A stretch of DNA of 64,000 nucleotides from Bartonella tribocorum (GTDB taxonomy: Bacteria; Pseudomonadota; Alphaproteobacteria; Rhizobiales; Rhizobiaceae): contig NZ_NJPP01000001.1 in NCBI RefSeq assembly GCF_002778015.1, forward strand, positions 165,768-229,767. The letters run 5' to 3'. The notes beneath the pieces were generated by a model. The model did no database searches. It was not told the DNA's origin and saw only the letters and a program-made list of their open reading frames with translations. Of the stretch, positions 40,389-49,598 are shown one piece after another; position 1 is the first letter of the stretch; each line of letters begins with the position of its first letter. The translations under genes and the position numbers were made by a program.

Positions 40389-40693
40389 TGGTGTCTACGG
40401 CAGGATTCGAACCTGCGACCCCAGGATTCATACCACTTCGGTTTTCACCGCCAGCTTTACAAGCTGTTTGTGGTCTGGACTGTCTCTTCACCTTGAAGCT
40501 TGCGCCTTTTAGGTGCTGCCCGTTCAGTCTCTACACCTTCCTCTCATGTAAAGAAAGGCTTGGCTCGGGATTGGCATATCGTTTTGCCCATGAAGCTTTC
40601 CCCGAATTTGAGCAGATCCGCTTTGAGGATTTCTCCTTAAAACGCCCAATTTCCTTAGGAATCCTGTGCTCTATCCTACTGAGCTACGCAGAC
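40389..40693 (-). tRNA. tRNA-Arg(CCU) interrupted by a group I intron
   Basis: Two exons on the minus strand: 40657-40693 (37 nt) and 40389-40428 (40 nt, including an encoded CCA). Joined, they form a cloverleaf: acceptor GTCTGCG pairs with CGTAGAC (one G-T), discriminator A, a T-arm with GGTTCGAATCC, and the anticodon stem CAGGA/TCCTG around the loop TTCCTAA with anticodon CCT, which reads AGG. The 228-nt insert lies directly after the anticodon's third base. Continuous-only tRNA gene searches could miss this gene. Confidence 0.93.
40429..40656 (-). ncRNA. Self-splicing group I intron (IC3-like) in tRNA-Arg
   Basis: 228 nt on the minus strand. The 5' exon ends in T and the intron ends in G, as group I splicing requires. 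Core elements, 5' to 3': TCAAATTCGGGGAAAG (P4 side), AATCCCGAGCCAAGC (P6/P4' side), AAGGTGTAGAGACTGAACGG (P7/P3) and AGAGACAGTCCAGACC (P7'). They closely match the Azoarcus tRNA-Ile and Agrobacterium tRNA-Arg introns as I remember them. There is no encoded protein. I did not resolve the P1 internal guide sequence with certainty. Confidence 0.9.
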
Positions 40694-40753
40694 ATCATCA
40701 TAACTATTTCTTTAATAGAAGTATAAGAACGAATCAATGATATTCAATATGAA

Positions 40754-41887
40754 TTAACGAATTTCTATTAATTTTTGTTTCAAAAAGGATAAAACTGCAT
40801 CTTGTTGAACATTTTTTGCAATAAATGATTGGCCAAGTCCGCGTGTCAAAATAAAGGTCAAATTATTTTGTGAAACTTTTTTATCTTGAGCAATGAACGT
40901 CATTAAAGCTTCAATATCTGGTAGATCTCCTGGGATATCCTTTAATTGCGTAGGTAAACCTACAGCTTTAAGGTGTGTTTCGATGCGGTGTGGGAGTGTG
41001 GGGTCTATTAGATTCAATTGTGCAGAGAATTGATGTGCGAGAATCATTCCAATTGCTACAGCTTCACCGTGAATTAAACGTTTTGAATCATAAGCGGTGG
41101 CTGTTTCAAGCATGTGTCCAAAGGTATGACCGAGATTTAAGAGTGCACGTTCTCCTTTTTCGTATTCGTCACGTGCGACTATGGCAGCTTTAAATTGGCA
41201 TGAGCGAACAACGGCTTCAATTCTTATCGCGCCATTAGAAAAAATTTCTTGTCCGTTTTTTTCAAGCCATTCAAAAAAATCAGGCTGGTTAATGAGTCCA
41301 TATTTTACCATTTCTGCATAACCTGCGCGAAATTCACGCAATGGGAGCGTATCAAGAACAGATGTATCAGCGATAACGCATTGCGGTTGATAAAAAGCAC
41401 CAATAAGATTTTTGCCATATTGGCTGTTGATACCCGTTTTTCCACCAACAGAGGAATCAATTTGTGCAAGAAGCGTTGTGGGCATCTGAATAAAGTTCAT
41501 TCCGCGGCGTATCATACTTGCTGCAAATCCTGCTAGATCGCCAATGACACCACCACCAAAAGCAATAACACAGTCACCTCTTTCTAAACGTGCGGAAAGA
41601 ATTTTGTCGATGACGACTTGCAAGGTTGAAAATGATTTTGATTGCTCTCCTGCTTCTACAATAATAAGGACAGTATGAATTTTATTTTTTGTTAACTCTG
41701 CTTGTAATGTCTCCAAATGGAGGGATGCAACATTGGTATCTGTAACAATTGCCAAACGCGTTTGATGAAAATCTTTTTGCTTAAGAGAATGCTTAATCCG
41801 TAAAGCGGCTTGTGCAATGAGGCCTGGTCCAATAATGATATCGTAACAGTGCTTATCTAATTTAATGGTGACGGTTTGGGCTTGCAT
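40754..41887 (-). CDS. aroB: 3-dehydroquinate synthase
   Basis: 377 residues. Converts DAHP to 3-dehydroquinate in the shikimate pathway using NAD and a metal. [18 protein letters not shown] is the NAD-binding glycine motif, [19 protein letters not shown] is the substrate-binding loop, and [13 protein letters not shown] supplies metal-binding histidines. Downstream of aroK by 17 bases, a conserved pairing in proteobacteria. The region between its stop and the tRNA contains no gene. Confidence 0.96.
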   Translation of the reverse strand: MQAQTVTIKLDKHCYDIIIGPGLIAQAALRIKHSLKQKDFHQTRLAIVTDTNVASLHLETLQAELTKNKIHTVLIIVEAGEQSKSFSTLQVVIDKILSARLERGDCVIAFGGGVIGDLAGFAASMIRRGMNFIQMPTTLLAQIDSSVGGKTGINSQYGKNLIGAFYQPQCVIADTSVLDTLPLREFRAGYAEMVKYGLINQPDFFEWLEKNGQEIFSNGAIRIEAVVRSCQFKAAIVARDEYEKGERALLNLGHTFGHMLETATAYDSKRLIHGEAVAIGMILAHQFSAQLNLIDPTLPHRIETHLKAVGLPTQLKDIPGDLPDIEALMTFIAQDKKVSQNNLTFILTRGLGQSFIAKNVQQDAVLSFLKQKLIEIR

Positions 41888-41904
41888 GCTTGTTCTTTCT
41901 ATCG

Positions 41905-42501
41905 TTATTTTTTTGTATGGAGGTAGTGCTGTAGAGATCGGATGACATTTTTTGCTATTCTGTAGGGGCTTTCTTTATGACTGTTAATTGTTATGTTTGC
42001 TTTTGCATAGAGAGGATAGCGCTGTTCCATGAGTTTTTGCATCGTTTCTTTAGGATTTGCTGTTTGAAGAAGGGGGCGTGTTGAACGCTTGAAAACACGT
42101 TGCATAAGGATATCAAGATCTGCTTTGAGCCATATAGATATTCCGTTTTGATGAATAACTTTTCGTATCTTTTGATTTATGTAGGCTCCGCCACCTGTTG
42201 CTAAAATAAGAGGGCGTTTTTTTATGAGGTTGAAAATAATACTCTGTTCAAGAGCACGAAATTCTGCTTCACCATAGATTTTAAAGATTTCTGTGATAGA
42301 CATTTGCGCTGCTTTTTCGATTTCTTGATCAGAATCATAAAAGGGTAAATCAAGCATGGTGGCAACACGTTTTCCAATGACTGATTTTCCTGCTCCCATA
42401 AGACCAACAAACACAAGAGCTTGAGCTTGGTTATCCAGAGATGATAAAAGTTGTCTCTTTACTTGTGACATGGGAAGATGTTGGATTCGGTTACTTTTCA
42501 T
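41905..42501 (-). CDS. aroK: Shikimate kinase
   Basis: 198 residues. [21 protein letters not shown] is the P-loop, [11 protein letters not shown] the shikimate-binding DxD region and LATGGGAYI the GGG motif. RSTRPLLQ is the lid region. It phosphorylates shikimate to shikimate-3-phosphate. The N-terminus carries about 30 extra residues before the P-loop, usual in Rhizobiales. First gene of the aroK-aroB pair. Confidence 0.95.
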   Translation of the reverse strand: MKSNRIQHLPMSQVKRQLLSSLDNQAQALVFVGLMGAGKSVIGKRVATMLDLPFYDSDQEIEKAAQMSITEIFKIYGEAEFRALEQSIIFNLIKKRPLILATGGGAYINQKIRKVIHQNGISIWLKADLDILMQRVFKRSTRPLLQTANPKETMQKLMEQRYPLYAKANITINSHKESPYRIAKNVIRSLQHYLHTKK

Positions 42502-42599
42502 AGCTTATTTCGGCATTTATCTGATTTAAAGTCAATTCCTGTTAATCTTTCTAAGGTAAAATTAAGTGATAGAATATTTTGGGAAAAGTTTATTGTTTT

Positions 42600-42758
42600 A
42601 TGCCAACATTGACCAGATTTTTGATGATTCTTTTTATTTTGCTTACTATTCTTTTTAGTATAATGGTCATCCTTGTGATTTTTGTTGAGCCTGTAACTGT
42701 GGATATGTCTGTTGATGTTCCTTTAGATTCGCTGAATCTTTCCTTGAGAATGGATTAA
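42600..42758 (+). CDS. Small single-pass membrane protein coupled to xerD
   Basis: A 52-residue protein, MPTLTRFLMILFILLTILFS and onwards, with one long hydrophobic helix at residues 6-31 and an acidic C-terminus (VEPVTVDMSVDVPLDS). Its stop codon overlaps the xerD start (TAATG), so it is translationally coupled. I recall tiny proteins upstream of xerD in other Rhizobiales, sometimes misnamed histidine kinases. No domain and no function can be assigned. It is divergent from aroK. Confidence 0.65.
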   Translation: MPTLTRFLMILFILLTILFSIMVILVIFVEPVTVDMSVDVPLDSLNLSLRMD

Positions 42759-43696
42759 TGAAAAATAACATTGTGATAGAGCGTTTTCTTGAAATGATGA
42801 GTGCTGAGCGAGGCGTTTCTGCCCATACACTGGCGGCTTATCAGCATGATTTACAGTGGGCGCAAGATGAATTATCTTCGCGTTCTGTTTCGCTTTTTTC
42901 AGCAAAAAAAGAAGATTTAATTAGCCTTTTGTCGCTTATGCATACGTTTGGTTTTGCCGCAACTTCACAAGCGCGTCGTTTATCAACGTTGCGTCAATTT
43001 TATCAGTTTCTTTATGCAGAAGGATTAAGAGCAGATGATCCTTCCCATGACATTGATGCACCACGTCAAGGGCGTCCTTTGCCCAAAATTATCAGTGAAG
43101 ATGCGGTGACAAAATTTCTTGATTTAGCGCAGTTGGAGGTTGATCAAGCAGATTATGGATCTAAAGATTATCTGTGCGCATTGCGTCTTCAGCTGTTGAG
43201 CGAAATGCTTTACGCAACAGGATTGCGCATTAGTGAGTTGGTGAGTTTGCCTGTGCAGGCTGTTCGGGGGAAAGCATACAGTCTTTTGATTCGTGGTAAG
43301 GGAAAAAAAGAACGAATGGTGTTGTTATCAAAAAAAGCCTATCAAGTTCTTTTGCAATGGTTGGACTTACGTGATCAAGGGAAAGATGCGAAAAGTCTTT
43401 ATCTTTTTCCGGCGCATTCACAAACAGGCTATATTGCCCGTCAAGTTGTTGCGCGGGAATTGAAAAATCTTGCTAAAAGGGCTGGAATAAAAAGTGAAAA
43501 CTTTTCTCCCCATGTGTTGCGCCATGCTTTTGCTAGTCATCTTTTGCAAAATGGTGCTGATTTGCGTGCTGTTCAACATTTGTTAGGTCACTCTGATATT
43601 TCTACCACTCAGATTTATACCCATGTGTTGGAAGAGGGGCTTTATCGTTTAGTCAATGAGCACCATCCCCTTGCCGATGCACAAAAAGCTCGTTAA
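42758..43696 (+). CDS. xerD: Site-specific tyrosine recombinase XerD
   Basis: 312 residues. N-terminal SAM-like core-binding domain (MSAERGVSAHTLAAYQHDL) and a C-terminal catalytic domain. The catalytic arginine is in YATGLRISELVSL, HVLRHAFASHLLQNGADLR has the HxxR pair and HSDISTTQIYTHV the nucleophilic tyrosine. With XerC it resolves chromosome dimers at dif. The genomic place next to aroKB and accA is the normal one in the order, so this is the housekeeping recombinase and not one of the island integrases. Confidence 0.95.
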   Translation: MKNNIVIERFLEMMSAERGVSAHTLAAYQHDLQWAQDELSSRSVSLFSAKKEDLISLLSLMHTFGFAATSQARRLSTLRQFYQFLYAEGLRADDPSHDIDAPRQGRPLPKIISEDAVTKFLDLAQLEVDQADYGSKDYLCALRLQLLSEMLYATGLRISELVSLPVQAVRGKAYSLLIRGKGKKERMVLLSKKAYQVLLQWLDLRDQGKDAKSLYLFPAHSQTGYIARQVVARELKNLAKRAGIKSENFSPHVLRHAFASHLLQNGADLRAVQHLLGHSDISTTQIYTHVLEEGLYRLVNEHHPLADAQKAR

Positions 43697-43774
43697 AGAA
43701 AAGGTGATTTTTTGGAAAAAAACTTTATAAAGAAAATTATAAGTGTATAAGTGACACTGAATGAGTTGGTATAA

Positions 43775-44731
43775 ATGTATAATTATCTTGATTTTGAAAA
43801 ACCAGTTGCTGATCTCGATGGGAAAATTCTTGAATTAAAAAAAATTTCTCAGGAAAAAGGCAGTCTTGATATGAGTGACGAGATTGCGCGTCTTGAAAAA
43901 CGTTCCAAAACGGCATTGCACGATCTTTACAAAAAATTATCGCCATGGCAAAAAACACAAGTTGCTCGTCATCCTGACCGTCCCCATTTTATGGATTATT
44001 CTAAACGCTTATTGAGTGATGTTACACCTTTGGCAGGAGATCGCAAATTTGCTGAAGATGAAGCTATTCAAGCCGGTTTTGCACGCTTTAAGGGGGAGGC
44101 TGTTGCTTACATCGGTCAAGAGAAAGGGCACGATACGCAGACACGTTTGCGCTATAATTTCGGTTCTGCTCGTCCAGAAGGATATCGTAAAGCTGTCCGT
44201 ATTATGGAAATGGCTGATCGCTTTGGGTTGCCACTCCTTACTTTTGTTGATACGGCAGGTGCTTATCCTGGGGTAAGCGCTGAAGAGCGTGGGCAAGCAG
44301 AAGCAATCGCTCAATCAACAGCCGCAACTTTGCGCCTAAAGGTTCCTGTTGTATCCGTTGTTATTGGGGAAGGCGGTTCTGGGGGGGCGATAGCCATTGC
44401 GGCTGCCAATAAAGTTTATATGTTAGAACATGCGATTTACTCTGTTATTTCTCCAGAAGGAGCAGCTTCTATTTTATGGCGTGATCCAACCCGAGCAAAA
44501 GATGCTGCAATGAATATGCGTATTACCGCTCAAGATTTGTATCGCTTAAAGATTATTGATGGCATTATTTCAGAGCCTTTAGGAGGAGCGCATCGGGGTA
44601 AAGAGATTGCCATTGATGCAACGGGGGAGATTATTTCAGAGGCTTTAAAAGCTATGGCGGGAAAAGATGGTCAAGTTCTTAAACAAGAGCGAAGGGAAAA
44701 ATATCTTCAAATTGGTCGTTCATTAGCATAA
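43775..44731 (+). CDS. accA: Acetyl-CoA carboxylase carboxyltransferase subunit alpha
   Basis: 318 residues. Forms the carboxyltransferase with AccD, producing malonyl-CoA for fatty-acid synthesis. MYNYLDFEKPVADLDGKIL is the typical start. TFVDTAGAYPGVSAEERGQAE and IGEGGSGGAIAIAAANKVYM form the acyl-CoA binding and oxyanion region. No zinc ribbon, as expected for alpha. It has its own 78-base upstream gap after xerD. Confidence 0.96.
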   Translation: MYNYLDFEKPVADLDGKILELKKISQEKGSLDMSDEIARLEKRSKTALHDLYKKLSPWQKTQVARHPDRPHFMDYSKRLLSDVTPLAGDRKFAEDEAIQAGFARFKGEAVAYIGQEKGHDTQTRLRYNFGSARPEGYRKAVRIMEMADRFGLPLLTFVDTAGAYPGVSAEERGQAEAIAQSTAATLRLKVPVVSVVIGEGGSGGAIAIAAANKVYMLEHAIYSVISPEGAASILWRDPTRAKDAAMNMRITAQDLYRLKIIDGIISEPLGGAHRGKEIAIDATGEIISEALKAMAGKDGQVLKQERREKYLQIGRSLA

Positions 44732-44771
44732 GTCGTTTTTTATGAGGGGTGTTAGATTGGAGTTTTATTCA

Positions 44772-45521
44772 ATGACATTTAACAGATTCCTTGCTGTGTA
44801 TATGTTGTTTGTAATGGGAATATTGACGGCTTGTGAAGGAAGATTGCCAGCTGCTATTCGTGCTAAAGTTGAGCAGCCTCTTCCGCAAGAAATCCAGAAT
44901 AGGATGGCTTTGTACGATATTGATCCCTATGCACCGATTGTGATGCGATTTTTCAAAGAGGAAAATGTTGCTGAAGTTTGGAAGCAATCTCGTTCAGGTC
45001 CTTTTATCTTGGTTGCTCGCTATGGCATTTGCAAATGGTCTGGTAAGCTTGGACCTAAATATAAAGAAGGCGATCTTCAGACACCGGAAGGCTTTTATAC
45101 TATTGCTGCAAACCAAATGAATCCTTATTCAAAATATTATCTTTCTTTTAATATAGGGTTTCCTAACCTTTATGATCAGGAAAATGGCCGTACAGGAAGC
45201 AATCTTATGGTGCATGGCTCTTGCGCTTCCGCCGGTTGTTATTCTATGAGTGATAAGAACATGGCTCAAATTTATGCGTTCGCACGGGATGCTTTTAAAG
45301 GCGGACAAAGAGCCTTTCAGTTGCAGGCCTTTCCTTTTCGCATGACAAAGGATAATATGCTACGTCATAGCAATAATCCTCATTATAAATTTTGGGTTAT
45401 GCTTAAGAAAGGGTATGATTTCTTTGAAGAAAATCGCCAACCTCCAATTGTTGAAGTTTATGGAAAACGTTACATTTTTAATCGCGATATTGATAAAACT
45501 TCCCTTTCTCTAGTGCAGTGA
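44772..45521 (+). CDS. L,D-transpeptidase family (YkuD domain) lipoprotein
   Basis: 249 residues from the ATG at 44772, which has GGAG nine bases upstream; an ATG at 44742 would add ten residues. The signal ends with a lipobox-like GILTAC, so the protein is probably lipidated. The YkuD catalytic motif is MVHGSCASAGCYSMSD with the nucleophilic cysteine (about residue 159); the histidine is in the same stretch. The YafK/DpaA branch of L,D-transpeptidases is most similar, and these may cut or form links to meso-DAP of peptidoglycan. Last intact gene before a 2 kb decayed stretch. Confidence 0.85.
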   Translation: MTFNRFLAVYMLFVMGILTACEGRLPAAIRAKVEQPLPQEIQNRMALYDIDPYAPIVMRFFKEENVAEVWKQSRSGPFILVARYGICKWSGKLGPKYKEGDLQTPEGFYTIAANQMNPYSKYYLSFNIGFPNLYDQENGRTGSNLMVHGSCASAGCYSMSDKNMAQIYAFARDAFKGGQRAFQLQAFPFRMTKDNMLRHSNNPHYKFWVMLKKGYDFFEENRQPPIVEVYGKRYIFNRDIDKTSLSLVQ

Positions 45522-45544
45522 GGGTTATTTTATTTTAATGCATT

Positions 45545-46010
45545 GTTACAACATATTGATTTATAATAATTTATCATTTTGTATGTCGAATGATAGTCTC
45601 GAATAGTGTGAGATTTTCTTATTCCAAGACTTTTTTTATATTGAATCAATAAAAAATATTTTCTTGTATTTCACAAGCGGAGCTTGTGTGTAGGTACAAA
45701 TTGTTAAAAAAATGACTAAAAATGCTTCTTATGAATCGCCTTCAATGCCAAAGGTTGTTGAAACATTTTGGACTGACAAATTGTGTGATGGGTGTACTCA
45801 TTCATGAGCGTCAAACACCATCGCTTATGGTGATAATATAGGACACATCAGAACTTTATGCATCATGAGGTGTTTTAAGTGAGTAGTCAATGTTTTAAAT
45901 CGCTGAGTTTTTTCATGGAGTTTTGCGTAAGTAGATCAGATGGGGCCAAGGGAAGCCAAGTAAAACTTTCTGAAAGAAATTATATTGTTTGCAGATCGGT
46001 ATGAATGGCA
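45545..46010 (+). mobile_element. Relic of integrase 5' end with leader (copy R4)
   Basis: The leader begins ACATATTGATTTATAATAA at 45549, then GTGTGAGATTTTCTTATTCC, TTGAATCAATAAAAAA (45641) and TTTCACAAGCGGAGC. The fragment starts MNRLQCQRLLKHFGLTNCVM with a stop soon after. Compared with R3 it is truncated and frameshifted. Positions 45945-46000 (GGAAGCCAAGTAAAAC) repeat the segment after R3 at 29690-29750. Confidence 0.52.
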
Positions 46011-46299
46011 GTTTTTGTTTTTAGTGAAGCGTAGATTAACATAAAATGCGCTTCTCTTTTTACTTCTTTCAAAGGGTTTTATTCTTTCATACTGTAAAAT
46101 ATTGTCTTATGGTGTTGGTCTATCAGATACATACATACAGCTAGAAATCCGATATTATCTCTGTCTTATTTTAGTTTTTTGCCTAAATTTGAGAAGATTT
46201 TTTAAAATCTGCTGGAGAAATAAAGTTGGGCAGAATATTTTAAAGCCAAGAATTTATCCAATGGGGTTATGAAATAAAATTCCTAAAATGGTTTGCAGA

Positions 46300-46440
46300 T
46301 AATTTACAGATAAAGTGTATTGCGAGATGTAGTTTGTTATCGGGTTTTGCAAAATTTGACGGCAGGTTTTGCATCAATTTATTTTTTTCGAAGGGTTTTT
46401 AAGAGGTTCTCAAAGGGGCTTCAAAGCCTTCTTTCATTTT
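46300..46440 (+). repeat. Dispersed repeat shared with 56910-57040 (inverted)
   Basis: GGGTTTTGCAAAATTTGACG and GTTTTGCATCAATTT, then AAGGGTTTTTAAGAGGTTC and GGGGCTTCAAAG, recur in reverse orientation at 56910-57040 with mismatches. No reading frame is preserved. Origin is unknown. The rest of 46010-46680 contains no gene I can recognise; an inverted pair GAAGCG/CGCTTC at 46024-46053 is the only other structure. Confidence 0.5.
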
Positions 46441-46674
46441 TGCTACAAAATCGCACTTTCTACCCTTTTTCGCGTTTTTTCCAATTTTAGGTGTCAAAAT
46501 CTATTTTGACAAAACGCACATTTAATGCTAAAAATTGTACGTAAAAACAATAAATTATCATGTATTCCTAACTAATCCCACCTCTTGCAATTTAATGCGA
46601 AATCTACTGTCAAACTACACGAGAGAAAATAAGCAGCTAGACATCATAAAATCCTTTTATCTTAAAATCTGTTT

Positions 46675-46960
46675 ATGATGAATCCATCAAAATCATTTTT
46701 TGCACATCGTAAATTGGATTGCTATATGAATAAAACTCTTAAAGAAAGCAAAGACTTTTTATGAGCATTCTAAGGTATCAAGGGTTTTTGAAACATTGAG
46801 CGCTGGCAAAGGTTATGATGATTCAAGCTTGCATATTTATAGAGTAAAAATGATAAATAGGTTTTATATATCTCGTGGAAAATTTTATGTTATTGATGGG
46901 TAGCGTCTTGAAATAGGTATGATGCGTATTGGAATATGTTTCTTTAAAAAATGCGTGAAT
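46675..46960 (+). mobile_element. Relic of integrase 5' end (copy R5)
   Basis: TGATGAATCCATCAAAATCA at 46677 is a decayed form of the leader word TTGAATCAATCAAAA. It is followed by GCACATCGTAAATTGG, AATAAAACTCTTAAAG and a start-like MSILRYQGFLKH. Further stretches up to 46960 resemble the R3 fragment (GTTTTATATATCTCGTGG). All frames are broken. Confidence 0.42.
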
Positions 46961-47279
46961 TCGCACTATAATAGTGTTCTATTTTATGTAAAGGGTGTGA
47001 TTATTATTACAAATAAGATTAATACATTCTCGTTGGATTGTTTTAATAGGCAATAGTTTTGTATAAGGTTTTGTAGGCGTTCTAAAAAGCCTTAATTGTG
47101 GTGTCGTCTATGAGAATTTGCCGTCCAGTGAAAAGATATGAATGATTTTATGAGATCATGATTGTGTAGAAGGCGTAAGACATTGTTTAAAATATGTCTT
47201 TTTCTTTTTCAGATCATAATATGTTATTTATTAATGAATTTGAATAGAAATGTTTATCAAAGGTTTTTATAAATTAATG

Positions 47280-47500
47280 GCATATTGATTTATAATAATA
47301 TATTGTTTTTTATCTTGAATTAGAATTCTAAATACCGCAAGCATCTTTTATTCAAAGCTTGTTTATATTGAATCAGTTAAAATCATTCGCTTGCACGTTA
47401 CAAGCGGGAGAGACCGTGTCGATAAAAAAGATTAAATAAAAAATGTCTCTCATGAATCGTCTAAAGTGCCAAGAGCTACCATACATTGGGGGTCAAAATC
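47280..47500 (+). mobile_element. Relic of integrase 5' end with leader hairpin (copy R6)
   Basis: CATATTGATTTATAATAA at 47281, TTGAATCAGTTAAAATCA at 47368 and the hairpin CGCTTGCACGTTACAAGCG at 47388-47406 form the leader. The fragment begins MSLMNRLKCQELPYIGG and then stops matching. It ends near the 3' end of the CobW-type gene. Confidence 0.52.
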
Positions 47501-47582
47501 TATGGTGGAACTGTTTTACTTCTTTAAAAGTGTAAAAAAGTCTGGTTTTATGGATTTAACATTATATTATTGAAGGACAGAG

Positions 47583-48653
47583 TTAAAACTTTATTCCTGG
47601 AATAATGAGAGGGTTTTCCAAGAGAGCGGTTTTGTCTGCAGTGTCTATTGCTGGTTTATTAAAAAAAGCATTGAGAAGTTTTTGTATTGCTTCTTTTTCA
47701 ACACCATCAGCAATGATGACAAAACGTGTTTGTTTTATTCCTTTTGGCCATGCTGGTAGTCTTATGGGTGGATGGAAAAATGTTTGTACACCATGTAATA
47801 CAAGTGGGCGAGAAGGATCATCACGCAATGCGATAATTGCTTTAATACGGAGTAATTTTGTACCATAACGGTCTTGTAGAAGATCTAAAAAAGCTTCAAT
47901 TGTAGTGTAATCAACAAGGTCCTCACATTCTAATGAAAAGGTGCGAATGGTTTTATGGGGGGAATGGTCGTGGGGAGCTGTCATAAGATTTTGCTTAAGG
48001 TGTGTATTTTCTCCTTTTTCATACCATAATGTATTGTTTATTAATAGATTTAAGCAGAATTCTTCAGAATGGGCGTCAATGATTTGTGCTGTAGGATTCA
48101 TTCTTTTAAGTGTATTAAGGAGCGTATTTGAAAGCGCTTGTGGTACCATAAGATCTGTTTTAGTGAGAATAATTTTATCAGCAAAGATTAATTGTTTATA
48201 TATTTCAGGATAGCGCTCACATATGGAAAGTGTGCTTAATATATCAAATGTTGCAAGAACAGCATTTATGGACAATGTTTGAATAAACAACGGGTGGCTT
48301 AAAAGTATTTGTAAAATAGGAGCAGGATCAGCCATTCCTGTTGTTTCAATGATAATGTGATTGAGTTTTTTAATCTGTCCTCTCTGGACGCGATTGATTA
48401 AATCAATTAATGTATCAATAAGATCACTGCGTAAATTGCAGCATAAGCAACCATTGGCAAGTTCAATAATTCCTTCTGTCGTCTTTTCAACCAGAAGGTG
48501 GTCAATACTGATTTCGCCGAATTCATTGATGATAACAGCACACTCCGTTAAGAGAGGGTCTTGTAGCATACGGTTGAGCAAAGTTGTTTTGCCAGAACCT
48601 AAAAAACCAGTAATAAGCGTGAGAGGAATGCGCTTTATTTTCATCTTAATCAT
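47583..48653 (-). CDS. CobW/G3E-family GTPase (metal chaperone type)
   Basis: 356 residues (353 if the ATG at 48644 is used). The P-loop TLITGFLGSGKTTLLNRML opens the G domain, NGCLCCNLRSDLIDTL contains the metal-binding CxCC motif, ETTGMADP is switch II and TKTDL the guanine specificity motif. The C-terminal CobW_C domain is complete ([21 protein letters not shown]). G3E proteins insert or deliver metals; no His-rich metal-storage stretch is present, and cobalt, zinc or other substrate is not evident. The gene is an intact island between relics R6 and R7. Confidence 0.88.
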   Translation of the reverse strand: MIKMKIKRIPLTLITGFLGSGKTTLLNRMLQDPLLTECAVIINEFGEISIDHLLVEKTTEGIIELANGCLCCNLRSDLIDTLIDLINRVQRGQIKKLNHIIIETTGMADPAPILQILLSHPLFIQTLSINAVLATFDILSTLSICERYPEIYKQLIFADKIILTKTDLMVPQALSNTLLNTLKRMNPTAQIIDAHSEEFCLNLLINNTLWYEKGENTHLKQNLMTAPHDHSPHKTIRTFSLECEDLVDYTTIEAFLDLLQDRYGTKLLRIKAIIALRDDPSRPLVLHGVQTFFHPPIRLPAWPKGIKQTRFVIIADGVEKEAIQKLLNAFFNKPAIDTADKTALLENPLIIPGIKF

Positions 48654-48712
48654 CTAACCATGGTTTTGTTTTAAGGGTAAAAAAATACCCATCTTTAGCA
48701 TCATTCTTTAAG

Positions 48713-49210
48713 TTCTGCTTGACGACTTTCAAAAGCATCTAAAGCAATGTCTTTTAAATAATGAAGATGACGCATTGCCTCACACTTTTGGTTATTGCGT
48801 TTTTAATGGGATCAACACCCCTCATATAAAACAGAACGCTATTGATTTGCTAATTCACGGGCTTTTTTAAAAGAAACATGTCTTAAAGTACCTACGCCCA
48901 TTTCACGGCGGCGTTTGTGAAGGGTGTAACGATAAATCCATTGAACACTTCCATCTTTATGCTTATGGAGAAGCAAGCCGACACCATCATCACATTTGCT
49001 TGCCCGTGGGTGTTGTAACAGCCCTTAGCACTTGAGAGCATTCATAAGAGCCACGCTTAGTCCTTGTCTGTACAGTTTTATCTATAGACTTATCCCGCTT
49101 ATGACGTGCAAGCAAGTGATTTTAATTGATTCAATATAAGAAAATCCTACACTATTTGGGATTATGATTCAAGTTGAAAAAATTATTTTCCATTATAAAT
49201 CAGTGTGTTA
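48713..49210 (-). mobile_element. Relic of integrase with N-terminal and central fragments (copy R7)
   Basis: On the minus strand the leader ATTGATTCAA (49125-49134) precedes an ATG-like start and a DUF4102 stretch: the bases at 48870-49040 encode segments like TRGQANVMMVSACFSISIKM, IYRYTLHKRRREMGVGTL in shifting frames. Further along, 48716-48790 encodes MRHLHYLKDIALDAFESRQA, matching the region between arm- and core-binding domains of island integrases. This order (N-terminal then central) shows that the ancestor was a whole integrase. Confidence 0.6.
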
Positions 49211-49224
49211 CAGTTTTAAAGAAA

Positions 49225-49575
49225 TATATCTTACGATGTTCAACGCCATTCATAAGGGTATCTGTGAGGGATTAATATCCAATTTCCTATGAAATTGATG
49301 TTATCACTATTTTTATGCTTATAAAGGGCAAGTGTGAGCACGATCATACGACTTTTTCAGTGCTAATGTTGTGATAATTCTTGGTATTTGAAAGGTTGTA
49401 TAGGAGAAATTTTTGATTCCTTTTTTTAATTAATTTATCTCTATGCTTATCCACCTTGTGATGTGCAAGAGACTGATTTTAATTGACTTAGCAGATACAG
49501 ATTTGAAATGAGGCAATCTTACGATATTTGTGGTTTTGACATAAGGTAAAAATTATCATTATAAATCAATATATT
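49225..49575 (-). mobile_element. Relic of integrase 5' end with leader (copy R8)
   Basis: Minus-strand leader words: TTATCCACC (49447-49455, DnaA-box-like), GATGTGCAAGAGACTGA, AATCTTACGATATTTGTGG and TTATCATTATAAATCAATA at the far end. The coding remnant (49300-49400) mirrors the arm-binding region with many stops. The relic lies between R7 and the D,D-carboxypeptidase gene. Confidence 0.5.
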
Positions 49576-49598
49576 ATAATTAATTTATAGATTATGGC

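Noticed and set aside
40265..40726. 153-residue plus-strand reading frame with AGFEPATP near its middle
   Set aside because: It is antisense to the split tRNA-Arg; AGFEPATP is the well-known false translation of a tRNA T-arm.
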